Origin: Euwallacea fornicatus
Lineage: Eukaryota > Arthropoda > Insecta > Coleoptera > Curculionidae
Reading direction: 5' to 3'
Length of the DNA: 64,000 nucleotides
Assembly: GCF_040115645.1 (NCBI RefSeq)
Contig: NC_089549.1
Coordinates: 5,022,001 to 5,086,000 of the forward strand
The position numbers and the translations under genes are program-made. Shown here piece by piece: positions 11,901 to 23,900 of the stretch. The notes under the pieces were generated by a model that worked only from the letters and a program-made list of their open reading frames with translations, was not told where the DNA came from and ran no database searches. Every line of letters starts with the position of its first letter. Positions within the stretch are counted from its first letter, which is position 1.

Positions 11901-14900
11901 AAAGGTGGAGCCACGGTGTCTGGGTATGCAGTGGATGCCATCGCCCTCACCTCCGTTGCCTAGCGGACTGTATTGGAACTCCCAAAGGTGATTTATTGCA
12001 AAAAAAAAGGCAGAAAAAAAATAAAGAAAGAAGAAAAGAGGGAAAAAATAAAGTGAAATTAAAAATGAAAAAGAAAAAAGTTGCAGAAAATAAAAAAAAT
12101 TATTTTATTTTCATATATTCGAAATCATTTACTCATCTGTGCTCGTATGAAGAAAATAATACAGTTGAGAAATGCGGAAAATAAGAAAAGACGACAAAAT
12201 TTCTATCTAGGAAAAATACACGAAAATTTTACCGCACTCAGTACAGAAAAATTCCAGTTTTCACACATTATTGCGTGCGACAAATTCTCGTTTGTAAATC
12301 GACTTTGTATCTTTTCAGATGTGGCCAAGTGGGTGGATACGTCTGCAAGCGGAAACGGCAACTTCTCGACTCCACGATAGACTTCAACCAGACGTTAAAT
12401 AGCTTAGATGGACACCTGACCACTCCGAACTTTCCAGAAAATTACTACAACAACCTGGATTTTTTAGTTAAAATCATCGGACCCGAGAGAACAAGGTTAA
12501 AAATCAGGTGAGTTTTTTTGCATATTCTTTTTTATAGAACTGAAAATCGACGAAAGTTTGAAAAGTCCTGTCTACGTTGGCATCACATAGAAATGGAAAA
12601 TTTTGCGAGATATCTAAATTTAAAAAATTACGTTGAAATTTAAAAAATACGCCTCTGGATGACGTCATGTGAGTCTCGTTCACATCTGAGTGACGTGGCA
12701 TGGAGAATTCCGTAAAATTATGCGATTTTCTACTCAGGAAGGTAAGGTTAGTTATAGAGCGAACACATGCGATTCAAATATTTAAATGAGACGGAATAAT
12801 TTAACGGGAACTTCAGCCATAAGCTCTAGAAACCTTGCATGATAAATGGTTGAAAATGTGAAGTAGTATGGTTCACGCTACTGTCCATAGTAACAAGGAA
12901 TTCGTCCAACGTTAAAGTTCTAATTTCCGATTTGTCTTTGACCCTAAGGACCAATATATTGATGTGCTGTTGATTTTAGCAACCAGCTAGGTCCCACTGA
13001 AAATAATAATTTGACGCTAAATCAACTTTCGATAGCACTGTTAATTATACAGTGTGTCCCAAATTCGAAATTTGCCAGTCTCTAAATACAGGCTAGAATT
13101 CTTAAAAGCGCAAATGCCAATATCTTGAAAATTATGCTCGCAGTGGGAAAATCGAAAAACACGTCTACCATAATATAATAGGGAAAGAGTTGAACTTAGT
13201 CCCCTGTACCAGATACACTCCTGTGACCCCGATTCATTTTTTTCTAACACAGGAATGGTTATGGCATACCATCGGAAAGCATTTTCATCAAGCTTTTGAA
13301 TGCGACCAAAGTTGTTCGAACTCCGTCCCTAAATGTGTCCGATAATGCCTAAAATGAAATATCAGAGTAAGACACCTGGGGTACAATTAAATAGTTTTCA
13401 ATCAGAAATAAGTGATGGAACTGATAATTGCTTCAAATTTATATTGTAATTTATAAAATTATTAACTTTTAAAATTACTAAACATTAATAATTACAATAC
13501 GTATAATAAATGTCCTAAACGTCCATCATTTGTCGCGGAAGCGTACAAACACTGCATATATCATATTTGCAGATGCGCATTTGAATTACATCACGTAGAC
13601 ATTGCTCATCTTAACCTTAATGGAAATTCGCATCTGAGTGATGTCAAGTCAAAACAACTTTTTTCTTGAAGAGGTTTGAAAGTTATAAAATGGCGTCGAA
13701 TTTAGAGGAAATTCGCATCGAAATTAGTCGATACGATGGAGATTAAGTTGGAAAAAATCCCATATTTCCAGATTCTCCAGGATCGACATCGAACTACAGA
13801 CAGAGTGTCTCTATGACTACGTGGAGCTGAGATCCTCTTCCATTTGGAGCAAAAAGAAATTCATGGATGCCACTAGGTTCTGTGGCAGCCACTCCACACA
13901 AATGGAACGGTTTGATTTTGTCTCGCAAACCAACGAGGCAGAAGTGAAGTTCCACTCGGATTATTCGGGCACAGGCAGCGGGTAAGAGGATTTTCTTAAT
14001 TGCCCTTTTGGTATTACTGCAAATTTGCCATTTTATCAGTTTTTAGTCCTATTTCATTCGGTTCATGGTTTTCTGAAATGAAATGAGAATTTTTGTCTTC
14101 ACCGGTCGATTTAGAACGCCCCAAATCCACAGGAAGAACCTTCTTTTTAATTAGGCCAATTCGACGGCTGAGCTGGGTTCCCACGTATTCCTCGACCATG
14201 AGAGCACAAATCGTTTTTCACCATGACGTCACCGTTTCTGACTTCCGATCATATTTCAGCGCTTTTATTTTTAGTTTACACCCCGTTGCCAAGAGCGACG
14301 CTCATTATTGGAAATTTATGGCCCGTTACCGTGAGCAACGGGCATTAAAACTAAAACAATGCCCGTTGGTTTTTGTTATCTTCTGTTTCTAAGTAAATGA
14401 TCTCCTAGCAATTCTAGAACTTTTTAAAGAATCCTTTTAATTCACTCAAAGAGACTTTCATAATTAAGTGCTTTTCCTCATGTTCTGTTGGGGATTAACA
14501 AGATGTTTGCAAAATCCCTTGTTCAAGTTATTTCAAGTTAAATGAATTTCGCAGCATCCGCGGCGTTACCCGGAGGATGGGGATAATAGTACTTTTCCCT
14601 TTCTTAGAGCTTTCTTAAGGATGTTTACCTTAGATTAATCCCTTTTCTCCAGCGGTAAAATACAGGGTGTCCATCGAACAACCGCTCGGACTCCTATGAT
14701 TTTATTTGCGATTTTATAAAAATCTATTAGGGGGATGCGTACATGTGGCTAATGAATGTGAACTTCTTTTTGATGGCCAGTTTTAAAGTAAACAGATTTA
14801 GAAAGCACAGCAAACTGTAAAAAATATCAAAACTTAAAGTAAGCAACATCGAAAAAACTGATTAATAATTTCTTTAACATTTAAGATAAATACGACATTA

Positions 14901-17900
14901 CTTCACACCAAAATGAAGAAAATCGATTTTTCTTTTGTGCTACGTCGTAAAAAAACACTCTATGCTATTTTAAAACGTCAACAAAATTTAATGATATGTT
15001 GAGAATTAAAGTTGTTATCGCAAACACCCTGTATGTATTTTTAGCTAAATGAGTATTTGTGCCTGCTAAAGGATCTTCCATGAAAATCCAACGTAAAATT
15101 ATGAAAATCTCGCTTGAGCTGGTGGCGATATTCATTTTTTTATGAGGCACTGCAGCTGTCTAAACATTTTTTTAGAAACATCATCGCTTCGAGTCTCTGT
15201 AACTCAGGTTAAAAAAATCCAACCTGAACCAACAAAGGCTCAAAAGAGGATTGAGAAAAGTGCACATGGTCCCATTAAAAAAAACTTACACTTTATGCTG
15301 CCCCGCTTTTTTGCGACCCCCTGTAGGGTTGTCGCTAATTTTAAAAATCACTTGCGTCATCTATCAAAAATTCCTTTATGAAATCATAATTGAAATCGCA
15401 GGAGCTCGGGGGGCTGCTAAATGGACACCCTGTATTATTCCAAATCCCCTTTGAAAAGTCTTAGAAGTTCGAACGCAAACGATATTAAAAAATTCAAATA
15501 AAGGACCTCAGCAGGAGCGAAGGAAGACAGTCGTACAAGTGCAATTAAATTGACGGACAGGGAAAATTGCTCTGCTACTTGAGGACGTCCGGAGACTGGC
15601 GACTTTTTTGTCGGGTTTCCAGGCAAGCATGCAAAGCACCTTCACCCCAGGGAAGACAGTGCCGTCTATATCGCAGTCAGATTTTTTCCTACTTGCCTTT
15701 TTAACAACACTCTTAAAACAATCTCTCTCTCTCTCTCTCCCCCCCCTCCCCCCTTTCCCTCTTTCTCTCTCTCTCCCCCCTCCCCCCTTTCCCTCTTTCT
15801 CTCTCTCTCTCCCCCCTACCTCTGCATCCCTGTTTCCCTGCATGTATGCACGTCTAAACTTACCTGAAACTTGCAGCTTTGCCCTAACCTGGAGGGCCGT
15901 GGACATATCGGCATGTCCCACTCAGACATTAACGGCCCGCGAGGGTGTCATCGAGAGTCCCAATTATCCAGAGTTCTTGCTCGCCCATCTCGATTGCTCC
16001 ATCTTTATCCAGGCTCCCCCAGGAAAAAGGATTTGGCTTGAATTCACGGACGTCGACCTCGGGCAGAACAAAGTTGGGGAACCGATAAATAACCAGAACG
16101 GCGACGTCACCTTCGAGATGCAGCTCGGCAAAAAATTGGAAACTTTCAGGCCCTTTCAGATGAGCGAGCTTTTGACTGAGGGTAAGAAAAAAGTTTATGT
16201 GTTCCCCTCCGTTGCTTTCGGAGTTTTCCAACAAGTAAACATAACTTTACCCACGGGCACTGAAATTTTCAAATGTTACTCGGCATGAGAACGGTTTTTT
16301 CTTTTCGTGGGCGGCGCAAGTGGGCTTTTCCGTGCATGAAGCTGCCTTGAAAGATATACGTTTCCGCACTGGGGCGTGAGGAGAATAACTCCGCAATCAC
16401 ATACGCGAAATTTAATGAAACTGACATAGCGTGAAGACTTACGAGGGTCGGGCTTAGGTTAACCAAGATTAAGCCATGCGTTTGCAATGCGGCCTAACCG
16501 ACATTTATATTTTTCGTTTTCGTACCTAATATCTGCGTGTGCGCCCGTGCCACTCAGTCGCGCAACGCGCGCTTGCGCTGTTGAGTTTTTCCAGAAATAC
16601 TGGCCAGCAATAGCTTTTTAAAGTTAAAAGGACCTTAATCTTCCTAATGAACCATTTCGCTTTAATGGTATTTGCAGTAAATTTCTATTCCACGGACAGC
16701 AATAAAAGAGCAGGATTGAAACACCTTCACTTATCGTGATATTTGTCTTCCTTGGCAGGAAAGCTCCTTTCCATGTTTAATCTTCTTGAACTCGAGACAG
16801 TCTTCGCTAATTACATAAATGAACTAATAAGCCAAGGAAATTAACTAAATATTAGTAGACAGATTTTCAAGCGCCGACCCAATTAGCTCGATTAATTTTA
16901 TCTAATTTCTTGTTATCTTATGCGTTGGGGTTCTCGGTGAAGAAATATCTAATTCAATTTAATAGCGTTAGTTTCCAGTAACGCAGAAGAAACTGGCGTG
17001 AAAATTGCAAATCTATTTTTATATGTCCCAAGGACCTTATGTGGCTATTTTAGATTTTTTTCCAGGAAATTTCATGTCCACTGGCGATGTACTGAAGTTG
17101 AGATTACAGACGGGAAATCGGCCCAAAGGGCGAGGATTCAAGGCGTTATACCGAATTTCTGACGAATCGTCCATTGAGGAAAAAACTGTAACCCTTCTGA
17201 ACAATTCTTCAGGTAAAAGTCAGTTTGTCGAAGAATCAATTAGGACACTTTTTCCAATAAACGGAGCTATTAGGGCGTATTTACCCTCTTAGGTCCGATA
17301 TTTCACGTGAACTTCCCGCAACGATCTCCCCCGAATTTGGACTTTCTCCAACGCTTTGTCGCCCCACCAGGACATGTCATATCCATAGGCCTGCACTCGA
17401 TGAAACTCAGCCACATCAACTGTCAAGAAAAAACCGGTCAAGTAGAGGTGTTCGACAGCTACTCAGACACCAATGGCACCCTATGGAAGCTCTGCTATTC
17501 CTCTCCCTTCGAGCGAACCCTCGAGGACGACGTCCTCTTCGCTAATCCCACGATCTACATAAAGTCGTTTCTTAATTCTTTACAGCTGAGGCAGAAAAGC
17601 GGTCTTTTGGGCACTCGGTTGAATGGAACATTGAGTGTGCAACCTGACGAAGAATTCAAGAAGAAGATCATCAACTACAGCCGCAACCAAGTAGAGAGTT
17701 GTGCGCCCAATCCCTGCCTGAATGGGGGAAAGTGTGTTAAAAAAGCGTCGAAGAAGATCTGTCAATGTATCGGTCATTTTACTGGTGAGTTTTATTGAGG
17801 GTTTCAAATTATTTAGCTATGAAGTAAGGAAATATTGTTCAACAAGTGACACAAAGTGCATTTTCCTCAACTGAGAAGATAGTTTGATATATGTCAATGT

Positions 17901-20900
17901 CGATTGACATCAGATGTCAATGTCGAAAGTGTCATTGTCAGTTGTCAATCATGTAATACTTTTGTCATGTGTCAGCAGATTGCGGGCAAACTTTTAACAT
18001 TGACGCATATTATTTTGATTTGCGTGAGGTAAATTTTATAGCACATCCTTGCAAAACTCGGGAACATTTACGATACGGTAGGATTTAAAATATAGCTAAG
18101 TCGTTTGTTTTGTATCCATACCTCGTTTGTTTTCCTTAACGCACACTTCAGTTAGGAAAGTCACACATCCGTATACTAACACTCTTCGCGACTATTAGTC
18201 GCGATTGTTATGTTTCCTTTCGCACGATGTCTTTGAAAAACGTTATTTTCCGTTAGGGTAAAGCATAATGTTGTCATTTTTACACGGTCGTAGAAAGATG
18301 TTTTCAATGCGGGAATTAAGGTCAACTGCCACACTTTCGCACCTTATGTTTGCTTTAGTTAAAGCCTGAACAAAGAACGAAGCTAAAAGCGGAATATTTA
18401 AAGATAATTATTCCCGTCTGTTATACAAATTCCTGAAGCGATTAAATATGCTCCTCGTTAACGGCCGGTTTTGTATGAAAAGTTAAACAAATTTTTGTTC
18501 CTACTCGTTTTGTGACCGACAAAAATTCTTGCTGTAGGGCAGTTCGTTTTTCCTACACTTTTCTTCCCGCAATTTTTCCTGCTACGCTTTTTTTTTAATT
18601 TCTTGCAATTTGCGCTAAATTAGTTATTGGGCCAACCAATGGTTGTTGAGATATGAATCACAAAAAGCGAGTAACCACGTCATTAAATTTAACTTACAAA
18701 CCTTACACTTTCCCCGATTTGTTTACATTTCATAGCGCCTTTATCGATAGTATAAACTCCCAACAGGCTTATTTTGCGCCATCACCCAGTGTGATTTGGA
18801 GCCCTGCATCTTCGGTACCTGCCAACTGACCAATTCAAGTTACCGGTGCCTTTGCAAGCCGGGATACGTAGGACCAACTTGCGAGCAAAAGCGCAAACCT
18901 TGCGAGGGCAACCCGTGCGAGAGCCGTGGCATTTGCATGGAAAAAGGGAATGGATTCCAATGTCGCTGCCATGCCTGGTGGGAAGGTACGTATGAGACTT
19001 TCTCTGAGAAATGGGGCGTCAGAAATTCCTTGCAGGCCCTCGGTGCGAGAAACGCATGCTCCACATACCGTACAAGCCTTTAAGCGAGCGCATGCTTCAC
19101 GAGCCGTTCTGGCTCGGCCTGATGACCGTTTTCGTTGTGATGGGGGTTATCGGACTAGTCTGGTGCGCCAAACGACATTTTCCAGAGAAAATCGAGAAGC
19201 TCTTGGCGGAGGACGACAACCGGAATAGGAGTACTTATTCACTAATAAGAATGATTCCAGCGTTATTGGTAAAGAGTTTTCAGTACACTCGCTGCGAAGC
19301 ACGTCAGTGAGAGAGCAGCTGGCTGCAGCTTCGGGAGCGACTGCTGCCATCTTGGCCGCAGCGACGCCGTCTCCAGGACCGGCTCAAGGCCGGTCCATCT
19401 TCGGTCGTCTGGGTATTCGCAAGCCGTCCATCCTCAGCCTGACCAGCCCACACGCGAGCTGCGGCGCCGCGGGCGGTTATTCACCCGCCACGGCGCGCAC
19501 GTTCAGTTTGGACGATTTACTTAAGCCGCCCCCGAGACGTAAGGCGCCCAGCCTGCGCTGTACTGTCCACTTTTTGTTTTGTTCTACTTCCGTTCACTCG
19601 TACACCTCTGTCTTGTTCTTCTATTTATATTTCTTGCCAATTTTCGCAGGGATGTCAAATATGTAACTCATACGTACTTCACAACCGTTCCTGGATTATG
19701 GCAATCCTGAAAGCACATCCTTTCCTTCCACTGTCAATACTGAAACCACTTACTTCTCTTTTTGTAGATATAACTCTGTTCCTTCTCACTTTGCGTGTGG
19801 CTGGTAGGTTGCACTGAACTACTTGTAAATAAATGTTTTATTTTGTTTTGTTCAAAAAGGGGCCAGCTGGTTTAATCATGTTTTACCTTAAGTTGAAGTA
19901 AGCTCGACCTCCGGTTTAACTCAGTTGCTCTCGGAGGCAAACCTTCATTTCACACGAGCAAACTTACGAATTTAATACATGATTGGACAAGCTGTGTGAC
20001 TACTGAATTCATCACAAGTTACCTGAATATTTGTTGAAACAATCTGATATTCTCATAACACGCAATTCAAAATGTGTGTCGCTGGAGCTCCAACACGGGG
20101 ATCTCGATACCTATGAGAGACACAAAGTTTCGAATTTCGGCAACCAACATCAATTTTTATTTTATATATATTTTATATTTTCACATGTATGAATTTAGCT
20201 TTTTCTAATTACAATGATGCATCACACATTAAGGTCAATTCAATAAAGCTTCCCATGGCTTCAAATTAACCAAAGTCTAAGGGAGATAGGTCTGTTGAGC
20301 GAGCAGGCCAACTTATTAAAATAATTTAAATACACCAAAATGTATAGCTCACGATGGATAATGCGGGTCAACGATGAATACAGTTGTTAAGGCCAAATCT
20401 GCAACTGAATCTTGGTATTTTTAGTTTTTTGCTTTTGGCTATTTATGTAAAATTATAATAATGCAGGTGCATTTCGGAGTTCCGGAGGGTTTGCAAAACG
20501 GGAAATATTCACCTATTCAGTGTAAATAACCACCGGAATAACGATGTATCAACTTGATCCCAAGAAGCACATAATACGGGCAATATACATGAGCGGGTTT
20601 GAGTAAAAGTAACCGATTACTTTCTTCGTTTTTTTTACATCACAGCACCTTGCTAGTTACCTCCAAGAAGATCCCGGTAAATGATTCAATCCGTGGAAAT
20701 TACTTATCTTATTCTATCCATACCTGCTCACGACTATTGACGTGTTTTATGCGAACTTATATCCCATTTACAACCATTGACACACGCCCTATGCTCCCAG
20801 GTAGCCCATCACCCAAAAAGAAGCGTAACAACTCAACACCCACAAAAAAGAACGTAGCTGAAAAGAAGCAGATCCTTCAACAACTTATCTCTCCAGTGAA

Positions 20901-23900
20901 CAAGCATGTCTCCAAAAGGGTCAGCTTGGGCGAGCTCATCCAGATGACCGATCGCAAAAACAGCGGTATTCAATCTGCGCCGTCAGTTATTATCAAAGAG
21001 ACCAGACTTTCGGACACCGATCCCGCCTTGACTGCCTTGAATGACCCCAAATTGGAGAAGAAGGTCACTTTTGCACGATTACTGAATAAAGTCAGTGCGG
21101 AAATGAGTTCTGGGTCGGATATGGAGATGGGGATTATGCAGACTAATAAGTTGGGGTGTATTTTTCCGAGACCAGCCAGCACGCCGCCGTCTCCAAGCGT
21201 TATCGCTAGGAGTCCGAATAGCACTTCTAGTAATCAGGGTATAAACTAGCGAAATACCGTACATTCGTTTCCTCATGGTGTCTTTTATGCCCTAGGCAGC
21301 GACTCATTTACCAGCTCAGACTTGGCTATTCCTACCGCCCTCAGTTCCAGCATTTCGGATCTTTTAATCAATAGACGCCAGAATAAAAGCCCCATAGGGA
21401 AGCAGAAGCCTGCCAGTGCAGACTCTATTCTTGCAATGTTTCGCAACTTCTCCTCTACTTCTGCCAGTGCTAACCTTCCATGTTCCCTTAAACTTTCCCC
21501 TTCCACCACTCCTACTGCCTCCAGCCCCCATGAGGACATTGTGGGCGATGACGAATCATCTTCCTCCTCGATTCACACTCCAGTATCTTTCTCCAGCGGA
21601 GCTCCAGAGAGTCCTGTCCACCACCACAGCTACACTCAGAGCACCATTGAAGTGCCAGTTTTGGACCCGCTGAGCGCACACAGGTCTTCAGGAAGCGGGA
21701 TGAATTTGTTGCACCCTCCGACGATATTGCTGGAAATACCAAGCACAATCAACAAGTGCCTTTCTCCCATTCGGGAATTGCCTACTCCGTTGCCCTCACC
21801 GATGCCTTCACCCGCGATCACGCCGATCATGCGCAGAAGCCAATCGCCGATAGCCAGGCGGGCTGTCTGTCAAATGTCCGCGTCCTCCTTGGACGACCTG
21901 GACAACAGCGATGACAGAATTTCAATCGAAATTCCCAATATATCTGTGAGCGGCAGCGACGATGACGAAGTCAGGTGTCCGGATATAGCCATCGACCCTC
22001 AAGCCGAAGACGGGCTCATTATGGAGGAAGCTGCAGCCATGCAACAATGTGCCTTGTACAAAACAAAGGTAACTTCGGAAAATAGATTTCAAATTATATT
22101 GTAATCGGCCGTGGAAGCCTCCAGTCGTAATGCGTTAATACAATTTTCCAGAATCGTTCATCCACTCTTGGTCAAATCAACGAGAAGGACCCACATCCAA
22201 TCCCTCCTCCCTTAATCATCCCCACTCTCATGATCCAAACACCCTCCCCAACTCACAAACCGCCTACTATTTTGATTCCAGGTTCACCCCCTCCTCACCG
22301 CTCTTTCCCCCACCACCAAGATACAGTCTTCCAATTTCCTCCTACTGCCAAGTCAGGGCGAAAGATGTTCAAAGACTTTGAGAAGCCAACGTCCTTAGAC
22401 CTGCCGAGCGCCCCACCTTTGATCACCATCACGTGCAATATGAGTGAAGCCGAATCGGATATAGAGCCCAATTCACCAGCCATTAAAATTCCCGGTCACC
22501 ATGGAGGGCCAGCAGGGGGGATGAGTTATTTGAGCCCTTTTTCGATGGCACATAGAGCTGAGCAACATACTTCGGAGTCCAATCTCAGCTCTTCTGGGTA
22601 CAGTTCCATGGCCAGTCCTGGTCCTTCCAGGTGCGGATCTAGTAATCCATTATGTCCGAGCGAAATGGAGGATCAAGGACCCCCTGGTTCGGGACACGGG
22701 TGCTTGAGGAGACAGTCGCTGACTCCAGTATTACGATCCAACACTGATTCTGGTGGAAGAGACATGAAGACCGGCCAAGACAACCAACGAAGAGGACGTT
22801 CGGACTCGGAAACCCTTTCTGATGATCCACTACTGGAGTCCAACGATGAGGGTATTGGCACCGATCACATAGACGAGAAAATCGACGAAGGTGACGTTAA
22901 GAGTGCTAAAGAGCTAGAAGTGTTTATGAGCGATTCCGACACTAAAATGCTGCTGCTAGACTTACCAGTACCCGCTGCTTTGACCATTCCGCGCGTAGCG
23001 AAGTGCGTAAGCGTAGAGAGCTCCATTGACCGGTTGCTGTCCCCGCTCACAATTAGCAAGAACTCATTACAGTTGCCTTCAATAATTGTCCAACTGGACT
23101 CGACTACAGGAGAAAAGTACTTGAGTCCTATGAGCTCGCGCAGTGAAAGCCCCTTAAGTGACCGGACGACGGGAATGGGTCGCTTCTCTCCACTTTTTTA
23201 CAGCAAAAATAAGGATCTACTGCCGTTCACCGACTCCGATGGACTCTACGACTTTCCTAGCTCAGACAAGGTAAACGTAATTACTGTAACACAACACAAG
23301 AAGGTGGGGAGAAAGCGAGAGAAACGTACGGTACGTACCTGCAAGACCCCAAGTCCAACGAAACAGTATCAGAACGCAACCTGGCTGAATCACCTAGACG
23401 TGCCCAATATCAAAGATGCGTTCTACAAAGTGCCACCGCCGAGAAAATTGAGCCCGAAGAGGAGACTGGCCAGAACGCAGGTGGTCAGCTCGTCCTCTAG
23501 CTCGGACAGTGTAGTGTCCGCGAGGGAGGTAATCAAACATTCCACATCCAGCCCGAGTCCCGACACTGTTCGATGGTCGTCGCCCATTGGCTGGATCGAT
23601 CAGAAAAACAGCAGGTCGTCCGGAGAGGACAAGGTGAGAGTTTTAGTGTTATAACAAGTGCCAACAGAAAGCATGTTCATGCTCCATCTTTTTTTCTCTT
23701 ATTATACTTCGTAATAAGTTCCTACCTATGTCGGAGTAGGTTCAGAGTGTGAAACTCAAGTCAACTCGGTTCATGTCCATTCCATTCATACATGCAGGTA
23801 TCGCCAGTTCAAATAGAAACATGGGGATAGTGCAAGCGGGAGAAGGACTGTATAAGGGTTAATATGCGTCGGACAACGACCAACGAAGTGGACTGCGAGG

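Noticed and set aside
15508..15921. 137-residue minus-strand Gly/Arg/Glu-rich open frame
   Set aside because: Antisense of the pure pyrimidine tract; low-complexity only.
23269..23280. Internal GT donor (SDK|GTAAAC) in the long tail exon
   Set aside because: The frame continues with plausible conserved-looking tail sequence to 23633, so the later donor is preferred; alternative use remains possible.
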